This document shows, piece by piece, positions 49,141 through 58,940 of a stretch of DNA of 64,000 nucleotides. Source of the DNA: Candidatus Zhuqueibacterota bacterium (GTDB lineage Bacteria > Zhuqueibacterota > Zhuqueibacteria > Oceanimicrobiales > Oceanimicrobiaceae); the NCBI GenBank assembly GCA_029262005.1, contig JAJDAG010000089.1:1-64000 (forward strand), given 5' to 3'. A program made the translations under genes and the position numbers. Each line of letters starts with the position of its first letter. Position 1 is the first letter of the stretch. The notes below the pieces were generated by a model that had not been told where the DNA came from, ran no database searches, and saw only the letters and a program-made list of their open reading frames with translations.

Positions 49141-51981
49141 ATGTTAAAGTATCTAGGTTTGGTCTGTTTATTTATTATCCTTGCTCAAGGAGGCGCTATG
49201 GCTGCAGACGACACGGGACAGTCAAAAATATTTCCGTACAAATATGAAATGCGTGATTTGGATAATGGGTTGCGCGTTGTTGTGATTCCGACAGACTACC
49301 CCAATATTGTGGCGTTGCAAATTCCAGTGCAAACCGGGTCGCGCAACGAGGTTGAGGCCGGGAAATCCGGGTTTGCACATTTTTTTGAGCACATGATGTT
49401 TCGTGGGACGGAGAAATATTCTTCTGAAGAGTACGGCGCGATTTTAAAGAATGCCGGGGCTGACCAGAATGCCTATACAACGGACGATTACACCAATTAT
49501 CACATTACATTTTCAAAGGATGATTTAGAGAAGGTGTTGGAGCTTGAGGCTGACCGTTTTATGCACTTGAAGTATTCGGAGGCTGATTTTAAGACCGAGT
49601 CAAAGGCGGTGCTTGGTGAGTATAATAAAAACTCCGCAAACCCGGTTAGCAAGCTTATTGAAGTGCAGAGAAATGGTGCTTTTCAAAAGCACACCTATAA
49701 GCATACGACAATGGGTTTCATAAAAGACATTGAGGATATGCCGAACCAGTTTGACTATAGTCTTGACTTTTTCGGGCGCTATTATCGGCCTGAAAAGGCC
49801 ATCATTATACTTGCGGGCGATCTCGATGTTGAGAAGACTTTTCGTCTCGTAGAAAAATACTGGGGTGACTGGAAGTCGGGCAATTACAGTGCGGCTATTC
49901 CTGCAGAACCTGCTGCCAATGGCCCGGTTTATGAGCATGTTGAATGGCAAACGCCAACGCTGCCCTGGGTGACGGTTGCTTTTCATGGGCCGGCGTTTTC
50001 TGATATAAAAAATGATATGGCCACGATGGATTTGATTTCCCAGATTGCTTTTTCCCGAAGCTCGCCGCTTTTCCAGAAGCTGGTTGTGAAAGAGCAGAAG
50101 GTCGATCAGCTCTGGTCTTATTTCCCGGATCGCACGGATCCTTATTTGCTGACAGTGGCTGCCCGCCTTAAGAATGGCGCTGATATTTGGTACGTCCGCG
50201 ATGCAATTCTCGAAACGTTCGCAACATTACGCAACGAGACAGTCGCGGCAAAACGGTTGGCAGAGATTAAAGCGAACCTGCGATATTCTTTCGCGCATGG
50301 CATGGACAATTCTGAGGCCATTGCTGCGGCACTGGCCGGCTACGTCGCCAGAAACCGTGACCCGGAAACGGTTAACCGGGTTTACGGGCTTTATGAAACG
50401 GTTACGGCTGAAGGTATCAAAGAAAAGGCGAACCAATATTTTATTGATAAAGGGCTGGTGGTTGTAACGGTTTCCAAAGAGGCGTTGCCGCAAGTAGCCA
50501 GCGTGACCGGTTCAATTGACGCCATCGTTGCAGCGGACAGACAGGCGCCAATGAAAATAGCGTCGGTGCTGCAGCAAAACAGTTCGCCAATTATAAATTT
50601 CAGGGTGCTTTTTAAGGTTGGCGCTGCCAACGATCCGGTTGGAAAACAGGGCCTCGCGCAATTGACTGCTTCGATGATTACGAACGCGGGCAGCAAGAGC
50701 ATGAAGTATGCTGAAATTCAAAAGGCGCTGTACCCGATGGCGGCGAACTTTGCCAATCAGGTTGATAAGGAAATGACCGTTTTTGAGGGAACAACGCATA
50801 TCGATAACCTCAATGCATTTTACGAAATCGTTTCTCAACAATTGCTGACGCCTGCCTGGGATGAGTCGGATTTTACGCGGGTGAAGTCTAATCTGGTCAA
50901 TCAAATAAAAGTTAATTTGCGCGAAAATAATGAGGAAGAGCTTGGCAAAGAAGTGCTTTATGAGGAAATTTATGCAGGACATCCGTACGGCCACTTGAAT
51001 CTCGGGCATGTTAAGGCCGTTGAGGCGTTGACATTGGCTGACCTCAAAGCATTTTATGCTGCGAATTACACCCGGACAAATTTGGTTCTCGGAATGGCTG
51101 GCAATTTTCCAGACGAATTCCTTAGTCGTGTTAATCGGAATATGAGTCAATTGCCGCAAGGGCATTCTGTTGAGGCTCGCTTACCAAAGCCGGAAAAGAT
51201 AGACGGCCTTGAGGCGGTCATCATTCAGAAAGAGACCCGGGCAAATGCAGTGTCTTTTGGTTTTCCAATAGAGGTTACCCGCGCTCACCCTGACTTTGCG
51301 GCTTTGTGGCTGGCACGCTCTTATCTGGGTGAACATCGTTCTTCAAACAGCCATCTTTACCAGCGAATTCGTGAAATTCGCGGGATGAATTATGGCGATT
51401 ATTCTTATATCGAGTATTTCCCCCGGGGTATGTTTCAGTTTCATCCGGATGCCAATTTAGCCCGGCAACAACAAATCTTTCAAATCTGGATTCGTCCGGT
51501 TGAAACAGTTGAAAATGCTCATTTCGCGACCCGCGTTGCCATGTTTGAGTTAAACAAACTTGTTGACGAGGGAATTTCTGAGGAGGACTTTAATGCCACC
51601 AGAAATTACTTACTCAAATTTGCCAATATTTTGACGAAAACGCAGGATCGGCAGCTTGGTTATGCTCTTGATAGCGACTACTACAGTCAGGGTGAGTTTA
51701 CCAAAACCATGGCTGAAAATCTAAAGAAGTTAAGCGTAAAAGATGTAAACCGGGTGATCAAAAAGTACCTGCAAGGCAAGAATGTCAAGTTTGTGTTTAT
51801 CACCAAAGATTCTGAAGATCTGAAAAATCGCCTGGTGAATAACACCACTTCAAGTCTAAGCTATCAGTCTGAGAAACCGGCTGAGTTGTTGGAAGAGGAC
51901 AAGGTTATTCAAGACTACAAGTTGAATTTTACTGCTGAAAAAGTTAAGATTGTACCGGTTGAAGAGGTTTTCGTGAATTAA
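49141..51981 (+). CDS. Exported M16-family zinc metallopeptidase (insulinase-like, two-domain)
   Basis: A 946-residue exported protease with a signal peptide at residues 1-21. The active half has the inverted zinc motif HFFEH (residues 80-84, in SGFAHFFEHMMFRG) with the third ligand Glu in KAVLGEYNK (E157). The C-terminal half is the catalytically inactive partner repeat (ITNAGSKSMKY, EVLYEEIYAGHPYGHLN). It should degrade peptides in the periplasm or at the surface. The ATG follows GGAGGG, and a terminator-like hairpin lies just upstream. A second terminator follows the gene, so it is monocistronic. Confidence 0.94.
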   Translation: MLKYLGLVCLFIILAQGGAMAADDTGQSKIFPYKYEMRDLDNGLRVVVIPTDYPNIVALQIPVQTGSRNEVEAGKSGFAHFFEHMMFRGTEKYSSEEYGAILKNAGADQNAYTTDDYTNYHITFSKDDLEKVLELEADRFMHLKYSEADFKTESKAVLGEYNKNSANPVSKLIEVQRNGAFQKHTYKHTTMGFIKDIEDMPNQFDYSLDFFGRYYRPEKAIIILAGDLDVEKTFRLVEKYWGDWKSGNYSAAIPAEPAANGPVYEHVEWQTPTLPWVTVAFHGPAFSDIKNDMATMDLISQIAFSRSSPLFQKLVVKEQKVDQLWSYFPDRTDPYLLTVAARLKNGADIWYVRDAILETFATLRNETVAAKRLAEIKANLRYSFAHGMDNSEAIAAALAGYVARNRDPETVNRVYGLYETVTAEGIKEKANQYFIDKGLVVVTVSKEALPQVASVTGSIDAIVAADRQAPMKIASVLQQNSSPIINFRVLFKVGAANDPVGKQGLAQLTASMITNAGSKSMKYAEIQKALYPMAANFANQVDKEMTVFEGTTHIDNLNAFYEIVSQQLLTPAWDESDFTRVKSNLVNQIKVNLRENNEEELGKEVLYEEIYAGHPYGHLNLGHVKAVEALTLADLKAFYAANYTRTNLVLGMAGNFPDEFLSRVNRNMSQLPQGHSVEARLPKPEKIDGLEAVIIQKETRANAVSFGFPIEVTRAHPDFAALWLARSYLGEHRSSNSHLYQRIREIRGMNYGDYSYIEYFPRGMFQFHPDANLARQQQIFQIWIRPVETVENAHFATRVAMFELNKLVDEGISEEDFNATRNYLLKFANILTKTQDRQLGYALDSDYYSQGEFTKTMAENLKKLSVKDVNRVIKKYLQGKNVKFVFITKDSEDLKNRLVNNTTSSLSYQSEKPAELLEEDKVIQDYKLNFTAEKVKIVPVEEVFVN

Positions 51982-52041
51982 GACCGGGTTTCGTTTGGGT
52001 TTCACACGACACCCGAAAAGTTTGAATCCGTGTAGAGTTGG

Positions 52042-52077
52042 AAAAAGCCCTGTCGCAGTTTGTGACAGGGCTTTTTT
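52042..52077. terminator. Bidirectional rho-independent terminator
   Basis: AAAAAGCCCTGTC (52042-52054) pairs with GACAGGGCTTTTTT (52064-52077), with T-runs in both directions. It lies between the convergent M16 peptidase and AbgT genes and can serve both. Confidence 0.9.
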
Positions 52078-52125
52078 ATTTTGTGTAATGAAATATGCCG
52101 AGGCTAAACGAGCCGGATTTCCATC

Positions 52126-53655
52126 CTATTGCAGATGAATGTTTGCGCCCGGGCCAACCGGCAGGCCCAGCAGCATCCAAATGATGAGAACAATGGACCA
52201 GGTAATCCAGAATGCGAAGGTGTAAGGCAGCATTGTCGCCACCACGGTACCGATACCTGCGTTTTTGATGTAGCGCTGCATAAAGGCAATAATCAAAGCA
52301 AAATAGGTCATCATGGGCGCGATGATATTTGTGGTGGAGTCGCCAATGCGGTAAGCTACTTGTGTGAACTCAGGTGTGTAGCCGAGCAGCATAAACATTG
52401 GAATAAACACGGGCGCCATGATGGCCCATTTAGCTGATGCGCTGCCCATAAACAGATTTATGAAACCGGCAACAATGATGAAGACCATGATGAGGGGAAT
52501 GCCCTCAAAATTAATGGCTTTTAGAAATCCAGCGCCTTTCACAGCGAGAATGAGACCGAGATTGGTCCATTGAAAATAGGCCACGAATTGCGCTGCGAAA
52601 AATACCAGAACAATATAGAGGCCGAGTGTGCTCATGGCCTTTCCCATACTATTTGCCACTGCCTCATCATTTTTAATTGTGCGTGCGCCAATGCCGTAGG
52701 CTACGCCGACAACGAGTGCCACCAAAAAGATAATGCTGACAATTCCCTTGAGAAAGTACGATTGAATAAATTCCGGTCTGGCGGGGTTGCGGAGCACACC
52801 ATTTTCCGGCCCAACCGCCCAGATCATCAAAGCGGTAAACACAAAAAGCGCCAGCCCGGCGTATTTGAGTCCGCGTTTTTCGTCGTTTGAAAGCGGTTCT
52901 ATTGGCGCCGCTTTTTCGTCACCATCATAATCGCCGAGTCGTGGCTCAATGATTTTTTCGGTAACGAGCGTTCCGACAGCCGCAATGATAAATGTTGAGG
53001 CAACCATGAAATACCAATTGCAAGCAGGATTGACCAGATAGCTCGTGTTGATGATTTGAGCGGCCTCTTGCGAAATGCCCGAGAGCAGCGGATCCACTGT
53101 TCCGAGCACAAGGTTAGCGCTGTAGCCCCCGGAAACACCGGCAAATGCAGCGGCCAGCCCGGCAATGGGGTGTCTTCCCACTGCAAGAAAAATCGTTGCA
53201 CCAAGCGGCACAAGCAGCACATAGCCAATTTCTGAGGCCATGTTTGAAAGAACACCCGCGAATACGATAGTAAAAGTCAGCAGGTGCGATGGCGCCGAGA
53301 GAACCATGAGTCTGAGGCCTGCACCGATCAGACCGCTCCCTTCAGCCACGCCAATTCCCATGAGTGCAACGAGCACAGTGCCGAGTGGTGCAAAGCCGGT
53401 AAAATTTTTGACCATTTCATTGATCATGCGGCGCAGGCCCTCGCCGGTCAATAGGCTCACTGATTTAATGATCTCGCCCGTGCCCGGGTGCACGGCTGAC
53501 ATATCAAAGGCCGCCGCAATGCCGGATATGACAACCACCGTAAGCGCCATTAGAGCAAATAAACTCGCCGGATGCGGCAGCACGTTGCCGCCTCTTTCGA
53601 TAATATCGAGAAAACGGTTCATCAGATTGCCGGGTAATTTAAGTTTGAACTTCAT
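52126..53655 (-). CDS. AbgT-family transporter
   Basis: A 509-residue inner-membrane protein with about 11 membrane segments. Family marks are the N-terminal [73 protein letters not shown] and the C-terminal [17 protein letters not shown] then [13 protein letters not shown]. coli AbgT takes up p-aminobenzoyl-glutamate; other members export sulfonamides or are linked to folate breakdown products. No abgA/B hydrolase gene is nearby, so the substrate is open. Confidence 0.9.
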   Translation of the reverse strand: MKFKLKLPGNLMNRFLDIIERGGNVLPHPASLFALMALTVVVISGIAAAFDMSAVHPGTGEIIKSVSLLTGEGLRRMINEMVKNFTGFAPLGTVLVALMGIGVAEGSGLIGAGLRLMVLSAPSHLLTFTIVFAGVLSNMASEIGYVLLVPLGATIFLAVGRHPIAGLAAAFAGVSGGYSANLVLGTVDPLLSGISQEAAQIINTSYLVNPACNWYFMVASTFIIAAVGTLVTEKIIEPRLGDYDGDEKAAPIEPLSNDEKRGLKYAGLALFVFTALMIWAVGPENGVLRNPARPEFIQSYFLKGIVSIIFLVALVVGVAYGIGARTIKNDEAVANSMGKAMSTLGLYIVLVFFAAQFVAYFQWTNLGLILAVKGAGFLKAINFEGIPLIMVFIIVAGFINLFMGSASAKWAIMAPVFIPMFMLLGYTPEFTQVAYRIGDSTTNIIAPMMTYFALIIAFMQRYIKNAGIGTVVATMLPYTFAFWITWSIVLIIWMLLGLPVGPGANIHLQ

Positions 53656-53879
53656 GTACTGTCCCTTTGCTGGTTAAGTTATTCAATATACTTGTGTAAC
53701 CGAAAAACCTGCAGGAGAATTGTAGCCCGGGGGCCGGGCATTTAAAGCCTAAAGCCTCAAATATTCACAGGCTTTGTGAGGCTCTGGCAGACAAAAATAC
53801 TACGCTTTGCCGGGAGCCTTATTTCTGCAATATGTGCGATGTTTGCATCATTTGCTGAAGGGAAAACTGTTTGCCCGGC

Positions 53880-54650
53880 TTACGTGGTTGAGCCGGCGAC
53901 CTCAGGTTTGTGGTTTCTACGAGCGCTAACGATCAGGACGATGCCTATTGCAATTAGTACTATGCTCAGGCTTTGGGCCATGGTTAAACCCATAAAGACG
54001 ATTTTGGTGTTGCGGAATAATTCAGTTGTGATTCTACCAATTCCTAACAAAACAAGGTAGAGTCCGAACATGACTCCCTGGGGAAATGGTCGGGTTCGAA
54101 TGCGCCAAAGAAAAACGAAAATGACGAAAAGAATAAGCATGTCGTAGATTGGCGTCGGGTGCACCAACTCTGTGGTGGGTATAATGCCGTTTGGAAATGA
54201 CATGGCCCAGGGCAGGTCTGTTGACGGGCCATAGTCTCCATCGCCGGAAAGCAGGCAACCGCAGCGGCCGAAAACTTGCCCAAGCGCCAGCAGCGGCGCC
54301 ATCAAGTCGGCGACCATTGGAAAGGAAATTTTGTTACGTCTGCAATACCACGCAACGGCGGCAATGCCACCAAATAGGCCGCCGTACCAAACCAGGCCGG
54401 CGCCGGTAAGCACGTAATCCATTGGGTGATCGATGAAACGGCCCCAGCGTTCCAGGATGTAATAAAAGCGGCCGCCTAAGAATCCGCCGATCATTGCTGC
54501 GATGGCAATGCCGTTTGCAAAATCAGGGTCCGTACCTTTGCGGAGAAACTCTCTTCGTAAAAGCAAAGTGGGTATCAAAAAACCAAGCATGGCCATGACG
54601 CCAAAACTGTTGATGGTAACCGGGCCAATCTTGAATAGTTCGGGTATCAT
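53880..54650 (-). CDS. lgt: Prolipoprotein diacylglyceryl transferase
   Basis: A 256-residue inner-membrane enzyme that adds diacylglycerol to the lipobox Cys of prolipoproteins. The signature is the variant form: LVWYGGLFGG, LGQVFGRCGCLLSGDGDYG and DLPWAMSFPNG, then VHPTPIYDM and RITTELFRN. The canonical E. coli form is GRIGNFIN; the GRxGC...GDGDYG variant is known in several other phyla. Seven or so membrane segments are visible. The enzyme fits the many lipoprotein genes in this window. It is not in an operon with its neighbours. Confidence 0.93.
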   Translation of the reverse strand: MIPELFKIGPVTINSFGVMAMLGFLIPTLLLRREFLRKGTDPDFANGIAIAAMIGGFLGGRFYYILERWGRFIDHPMDYVLTGAGLVWYGGLFGGIAAVAWYCRRNKISFPMVADLMAPLLALGQVFGRCGCLLSGDGDYGPSTDLPWAMSFPNGIIPTTELVHPTPIYDMLILFVIFVFLWRIRTRPFPQGVMFGLYLVLLGIGRITTELFRNTKIVFMGLTMAQSLSIVLIAIGIVLIVSARRNHKPEVAGSTT

Positions 54651-54884
54651 GTAATTTTCCTAATTGCCTAAAGTTATACGTAATAAAGTAATTGTTTTAA
54701 TGTTTTTGTCTAAGTCTGGATGGCACTGTCTATTCAAAAAATCCGGCACAGGGGCCGGAATGATGCTTGAAAGATGAACGATTGCCTTTGTTTTTACTTG
54801 AACGGAGTTGATTAGTTGAAGTCACTTGCCCAACCGTTTTGCAAATGTAACAATTTCGAAATCAAATGCAAGCGGAACCCTGCT

Positions 54885-55973
54885 TCAGGTAACCCTGCCG
54901 CGGCCAGTGATCTTAAATGTCGTTTCCACTTCGCCATTACGCAAACCGTACATTTCATCAAACATATTGACGACGACACAGGCATGATTTGGGATGATTT
55001 TTACCTTTTCACCAATTTCAAAATCTGTATCAGATTCAATGATACCGTGTTCCTCGGAAAGGCGTGAGACCAGCGTATTTTTAGCGGGAATCAGGCCGTA
55101 TCTCGAGCTGCAGCTACCGTGGCCGGTATCAGCGGTCAGTGTTTTTTTTCCAGCGTCAAGAATTGCTCTGTTCTTCGCCGGCCGACTTGTGACGGTTGCC
55201 AAAACGGAAAGTGCACAGTTTTTTATAGCGGCAGCGAACAAATCTACCATAATTAAATCGTTGAAAATATATGTTCCCGGGCGAATTTCTGTAATGCCTT
55301 TGACGGCGGCACAGTAAGAGGAGGTTGGTGTCGAACCGACGCTCACCGTCTCAATTTCGATTCCATTGCTGCGCAACAGTTCTGCTGTCTCAACCATTGC
55401 GCGCCCTTCATGCAGCCCTACTTTTTCAATGTCAGCTTGTGTAGACTGGGCATAAACGTGGCCGCCATGTGTCATCAATCCTCGCAGGTTAACATGCTCG
55501 AGTTGTATGATTTTCATAGCTAACTGCAGCACCTCTTCTCCCGGTGAAAGTCCACAACGGTTTTGACCACAGTTAATTTCAATGAGAACATCCATAGCGA
55601 GACCGGCCTGCCCAAGCGCCGTGTTCAGGCTTACGGCCCCAAATTCGCTGTCTACTGCAATGCTTGTTCTGGTCCTTCTTGCCAGTCCCATCAGCCGTTT
55701 TAATTTTGTTTCGCCTATGATTTGATTGGCGATTAGGATGTCGGAAATACCTGCATCGGCCATTACTTCAGCCTCACCTAATTTTGCGCAGGTGATACCA
55801 CTCGCACCGTTTTCAATTTGTAGTTTGACTATTTCAGGGCATTTATGAGTTTTCGTGTGTGGGCGCAAGGCCACGTTGTGGCGACGTGCCAGATCGCTCA
55901 TTCTGGCTATATTGCCCTCTAATCGGTTGAGGCTAATCAGCAAGGCTGGCGTGTCTAATTCAGAGAAATGCAT
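54885..55973 (-). CDS. DSD1-type PLP enzyme (D-threonine aldolase/D-serine dehydratase-like)
   Basis: A 362-residue fold type III PLP enzyme (alanine racemase N-terminal barrel). The PLP lysine is in LRPHTKTHKCPEI; CAKLGEAEVMADAG and LIEINCGQNRCGL follow. The C-terminal domain has the zinc-binding motif PNHACVVVNMFDEMYG (His and Cys). Members are D-threonine aldolases, D-serine dehydratases and D-3-hydroxyaspartate aldolases; the exact substrate cannot be told here. It stands alone, and is 2 kb from the hydroxyproline operon. Confidence 0.88.
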   Translation of the reverse strand: MHFSELDTPALLISLNRLEGNIARMSDLARRHNVALRPHTKTHKCPEIVKLQIENGASGITCAKLGEAEVMADAGISDILIANQIIGETKLKRLMGLARRTRTSIAVDSEFGAVSLNTALGQAGLAMDVLIEINCGQNRCGLSPGEEVLQLAMKIIQLEHVNLRGLMTHGGHVYAQSTQADIEKVGLHEGRAMVETAELLRSNGIEIETVSVGSTPTSSYCAAVKGITEIRPGTYIFNDLIMVDLFAAAIKNCALSVLATVTSRPAKNRAILDAGKKTLTADTGHGSCSSRYGLIPAKNTLVSRLSEEHGIIESDTDFEIGEKVKIIPNHACVVVNMFDEMYGLRNGEVETTFKITGRGRVT

Positions 55974-56115
55974 GGCACTTGTTCCTGTGTATTGATTGTA
56001 ATAAAGTAAGAAATTTACGTCGAGAATGCAAGAGTGGCTTTGGTGGTTCTGCGCGGTAACTTTTTGAATGTTCAGACGTAGACAAGGCGAGTAACTCTAA
56101 AAGGAGATCTGTAAG

Positions 56116-56292
56116 ATGTTTGAATTCTTAAAAGCGTTGGTTATTTTGCTGATAGCCGTACCGTTTACTTATATTGTTTTTAATGTTGTGTTTGATTTGG
56201 TCAAAAGAACGTTGTTGGTTTTCCTGCCATCGCGTGTACTTGTGCCTGCCAAGGTTCGGAAGAATGAGCGAGCAGATAACGCCAATTTATAG
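56116..56292 (+). CDS. Small membrane protein (58 aa)
   Basis: A short gene with a strong ribosome binding site, AAGGAG nine bases before the ATG. The protein has one long hydrophobic helix (ALVILLIAVPFTYIVF), a short cytoplasmic or periplasmic part (DLVKRTLLVFLPSR) and a polar C-terminal tail (KVRKNERADNAN). The TAG stop is followed 30 bases later by a terminator, so it is a complete single-gene transcript. No family recognised. Confidence 0.7.
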   Translation: MFEFLKALVILLIAVPFTYIVFNVVFDLVKRTLLVFLPSRVLVPAKVRKNERADNANL

Positions 56293-56321
56293 TTTTTCTA
56301 CCTATCTTTTTTTACCTCCGG

Positions 56322-56351
56322 AGCCGGTTCTTTACAGAGCCGGCTTTTTTT
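56322..56351 (+). terminator. Rho-independent terminator of the small membrane protein gene
   Basis: AGCCGG (56322-56327) pairs with CCGGCT (56340-56345), followed by a run of seven T. Confidence 0.85.
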
Positions 56352-56485
56352 GTTGGACTAAGAATTTCCAAACCTTCATATTTTAGACTCATTCTGTACT
56401 TGCTTTGGCCCGCTTGGATGTGTATTTTGTATCGTGTTACGGTTGCGACAAAGCCAGTTTGCCAATTTTAATATAGCCTCTGATT

Positions 56486-57727
56486 ATGCACAATAACAGT
56501 AAAACCGTCGTTTTGTTCATGTTCGCATTTTTGTTTTTTATGTTCCTGACTGGTGCTGCATTTGCCCAGTCCGGTTTGCTTCCGGCAAAGTTTAATGCCG
56601 AAATTCGTGCACGAAGTGAAGCAAGTGGGCGCGATTTTGACAATTCAACCGGTTTGAATACATATACTTTACTACGAACCAGATTTGGTGCTTTGATCTT
56701 ACCGCTGGAAGATGTCCAAATTTTTATGCAATTTCAGGATTCCCAGGTTTTCGGTACCAAACCAAAGGCGCTTTCAGGTGCCTCCAATATTGATTTGCAT
56801 CAGGCTTATTTTGAGATAGCCAATATTTGGAACAAGTCCATTTTTCTCAAAATTGGTCGTCAGGAATTGACTTACGGCAATGAAAGGCTTATTGGCTCTG
56901 AGGGTTTTGGTAATGTCGGGCGCGCCCTGGAGGGCATAAAACTCACTTTTGGCAAGAATAGAAATATTGATATTTTTACGATGCTTATCTCTGAAAGCAC
57001 TCCACCCGGAACAATGCCGGGCACGCCTAATGCAGACTTCAACTTTTTGGGCTTTTATTATAAGCATCGCAGAAATCTCCTGCACGTTGTCGATGGATAT
57101 TTGTTTTTCGAATCCAATTTAGAAGAAACATCCGGTGGCGAGAACGAATTGAAGCGGGTGACCATCGGTACTTATGATAAGGGGAAAATAGGACGCCATA
57201 TTGATTTTGAAACAGAACTTGCGTACCAGTTTGGCAAGCGCAGGGGCCGGAGTGTTTCTGCATTTATGTTAACCGGCTCGCTTGGTTACCATTTTGGTGG
57301 TGGCCGTAAACCGCATTTGAGTATCGGGCTTGACTATCTTTCCGGGACCACGTCTGCCGATGCTGATTATAAAGCGTTTGACACACTCTACGCTACGAAT
57401 CACAAATTCTATGGTTTTATGGATTATTTTCTCAAGTTACCCATTGATTCACAGAGTCGGGGGCTACAGGATGCGATGCTCAAGCTTAAAATTCCTCTTG
57501 GTCGCAAGGTTCGGTTTGATGCGCATTATCACAATTTTCGAATGGTTAGAGGCGAACGCAGAAGCCTTGGCAATGAATTCGATTTTGTCTTGAGTTATGT
57601 TTACAATGTCGTTGCCTCATTTCAAGTTGCCATGACTTTTTTTGTCCCGGATGATCCGATGCTGGCAACTTCTACTGCCGGTGATATTGGCTTCTGGTCC
57701 TACACAACGTTTCTTGTTAAGTTTTAA
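56486..57727 (+). CDS. Alginate-export-family outer-membrane porin
   Basis: A 413-residue protein with a signal peptide (FMFAFLFFMFLTGAAFAQ) and a large beta-barrel. LPAKFNAEIRARSEAS, LLRTRFGALILPLEDVQIF, FLKIGRQELTYGNERLIG and NVGRALEGIKLTFG are the alginate-export (AlgE-like) family signature, and the C-terminal strand ends GFWSYTTFLVKF with an aromatic Phe. It should form an outer-membrane pore for anionic solutes or oligosaccharides. It lies directly upstream of the hydroxyproline operon on the same strand, so a role in uptake of that operon's substrate is possible but unproven. Confidence 0.9.
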   Translation: MHNNSKTVVLFMFAFLFFMFLTGAAFAQSGLLPAKFNAEIRARSEASGRDFDNSTGLNTYTLLRTRFGALILPLEDVQIFMQFQDSQVFGTKPKALSGASNIDLHQAYFEIANIWNKSIFLKIGRQELTYGNERLIGSEGFGNVGRALEGIKLTFGKNRNIDIFTMLISESTPPGTMPGTPNADFNFLGFYYKHRRNLLHVVDGYLFFESNLEETSGGENELKRVTIGTYDKGKIGRHIDFETELAYQFGKRRGRSVSAFMLTGSLGYHFGGGRKPHLSIGLDYLSGTTSADADYKAFDTLYATNHKFYGFMDYFLKLPIDSQSRGLQDAMLKLKIPLGRKVRFDAHYHNFRMVRGERRSLGNEFDFVLSYVYNVVASFQVAMTFFVPDDPMLATSTAGDIGFWSYTTFLVKF

Positions 57728-57935
57728 CCCCCCAGTTCATTATTCCATGAAATAGCATGTGTATGAAGTTTTTGCCCTGCGTACTGTTACTGGTTTCGTG
57801 ATTTTAATCTTTCTCCTGTCCTCTTAGAATAGGGTGGTGTTTGCCGCCAGGAATTTTCAAAAAAAAGAGTTGCAGTTAAATATTCTTTTAATATATTAGT
57901 GATATATGTTGTGTGGTTTGCACTGAGTAATAACA

Positions 57936-57947
57936 GATTGGTCAATC
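57936..57947. promoter_or_regulatory. Inverted repeat, possible GntR operator
   Basis: GATTG-GT-CAATC is a perfect palindrome 50 bases upstream of the DapA-family start. FCD-type GntR repressors bind short palindromes of similar size, and the GntR gene is third in the operon. The link is inferred from position only. Confidence 0.35.
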
Positions 57948-57995
57948 AATTCGGTTGCCTGTTGTAATGAGACGCAAATAATATTGGAGTGTGAG

Positions 57996-58901
57996 ATGCA
58001 AGTAAATTGGGCCGGTGTTTATCCGGCAGTAACGACCAAATTTAAGACAGATGGCAGTTTGGATATTGCTGAAATGGAAAAGCATTTCAGTTGGCAGATT
58101 GAATCCGGCGTTCATGGGCTTGTGGTTGTTGGTTCTCTTGGAGAGAATGGTGTTTTGACTTCGCAGGAAAAACAGGCGGTGCTTAAGACCGCTGTTTCAG
58201 TAAGCGCGGGCCAGGTTCCCGTTCTCTGCTGCGTTGCTGAAACTACAACCGCAGACGCGCTTCAGTGTGTTGCGGACGGTACTGCAAATGGTGCCGATGG
58301 ATTCATGGTGCTGCCACCAATGCGCTATGTTTCCGACCAACGCGAAACACTTGTTTACATAAGGGAAATTGCCCAGGCGGCTGAGCAGCCACTTATGATT
58401 TACAATAATCCGGTGGCGTATGGCGTGGATGTAACACCGCAAATGTTTATTGAATTGGCGAATGAGCCGGCAATCGTTGCCATAAAAGAGTCATCCGATG
58501 ATGTTCGCAGAATTACGGATATTATCAACCTGACAGGAGACCGATATCGTATTTTTTGCGGGGTTGACAACATTGCGCTTGAGGCGCTTGTGCTAGGCGC
58601 GCATGGTTGGCTAGCTGGTTTGGTCTGCGCTTTTCCTAAAGAAACGGTTGCGATTTATGACTTGTTGAAAGCCAATCGCGTGCAGGAGGCTGTTGAGATT
58701 TATCGCTGGTTCAAGCCTGTGCTCGATCTTGATGTTTCAACCAAGTTGGTGCAAAATATTAAGTTGGCAGAGGCTATGGCCGGCGTTGGCAATGAAAACG
58801 TCCGTGCTCCGCGTTTGCCTTTGACAGGCGAAGAGCGAGAGCGTGTGCAGCAGGTACTCCGTGATGCTTTGGCCTCCCGGCCGGATTTGCCCGTTTTCTA
58901 A
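57996..58901 (+). CDS. DapA-family deaminase, probable 1-pyrroline-4-hydroxy-2-carboxylate deaminase
   Basis: A 301-residue TIM-barrel enzyme of the dihydrodipicolinate synthase family. The Schiff-base lysine is in AIVAIKESSDDVRRI (K164), the catalytic Tyr in LMIYNNPVAYGVD (Y136), and VVVGSLGENGVLTS is the substrate loop. In this operon the best-fitting member is the deaminase that turns pyrroline-4-hydroxy-2-carboxylate into 2-oxoglutarate semialdehyde and ammonia. The ATG at 57996 has GGAG six bases upstream; TTG at 57984 is less likely. It is first in the operon, with the aldehyde dehydrogenase 39 bases downstream. Confidence 0.9.
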   Translation: MQVNWAGVYPAVTTKFKTDGSLDIAEMEKHFSWQIESGVHGLVVVGSLGENGVLTSQEKQAVLKTAVSVSAGQVPVLCCVAETTTADALQCVADGTANGADGFMVLPPMRYVSDQRETLVYIREIAQAAEQPLMIYNNPVAYGVDVTPQMFIELANEPAIVAIKESSDDVRRITDIINLTGDRYRIFCGVDNIALEALVLGAHGWLAGLVCAFPKETVAIYDLLKANRVQEAVEIYRWFKPVLDLDVSTKLVQNIKLAEAMAGVGNENVRAPRLPLTGEERERVQQVLRDALASRPDLPVF

Positions 58902-58940
58902 AAAACAAAATGTGATGACTTAATGTAAGGAACAGAGATT

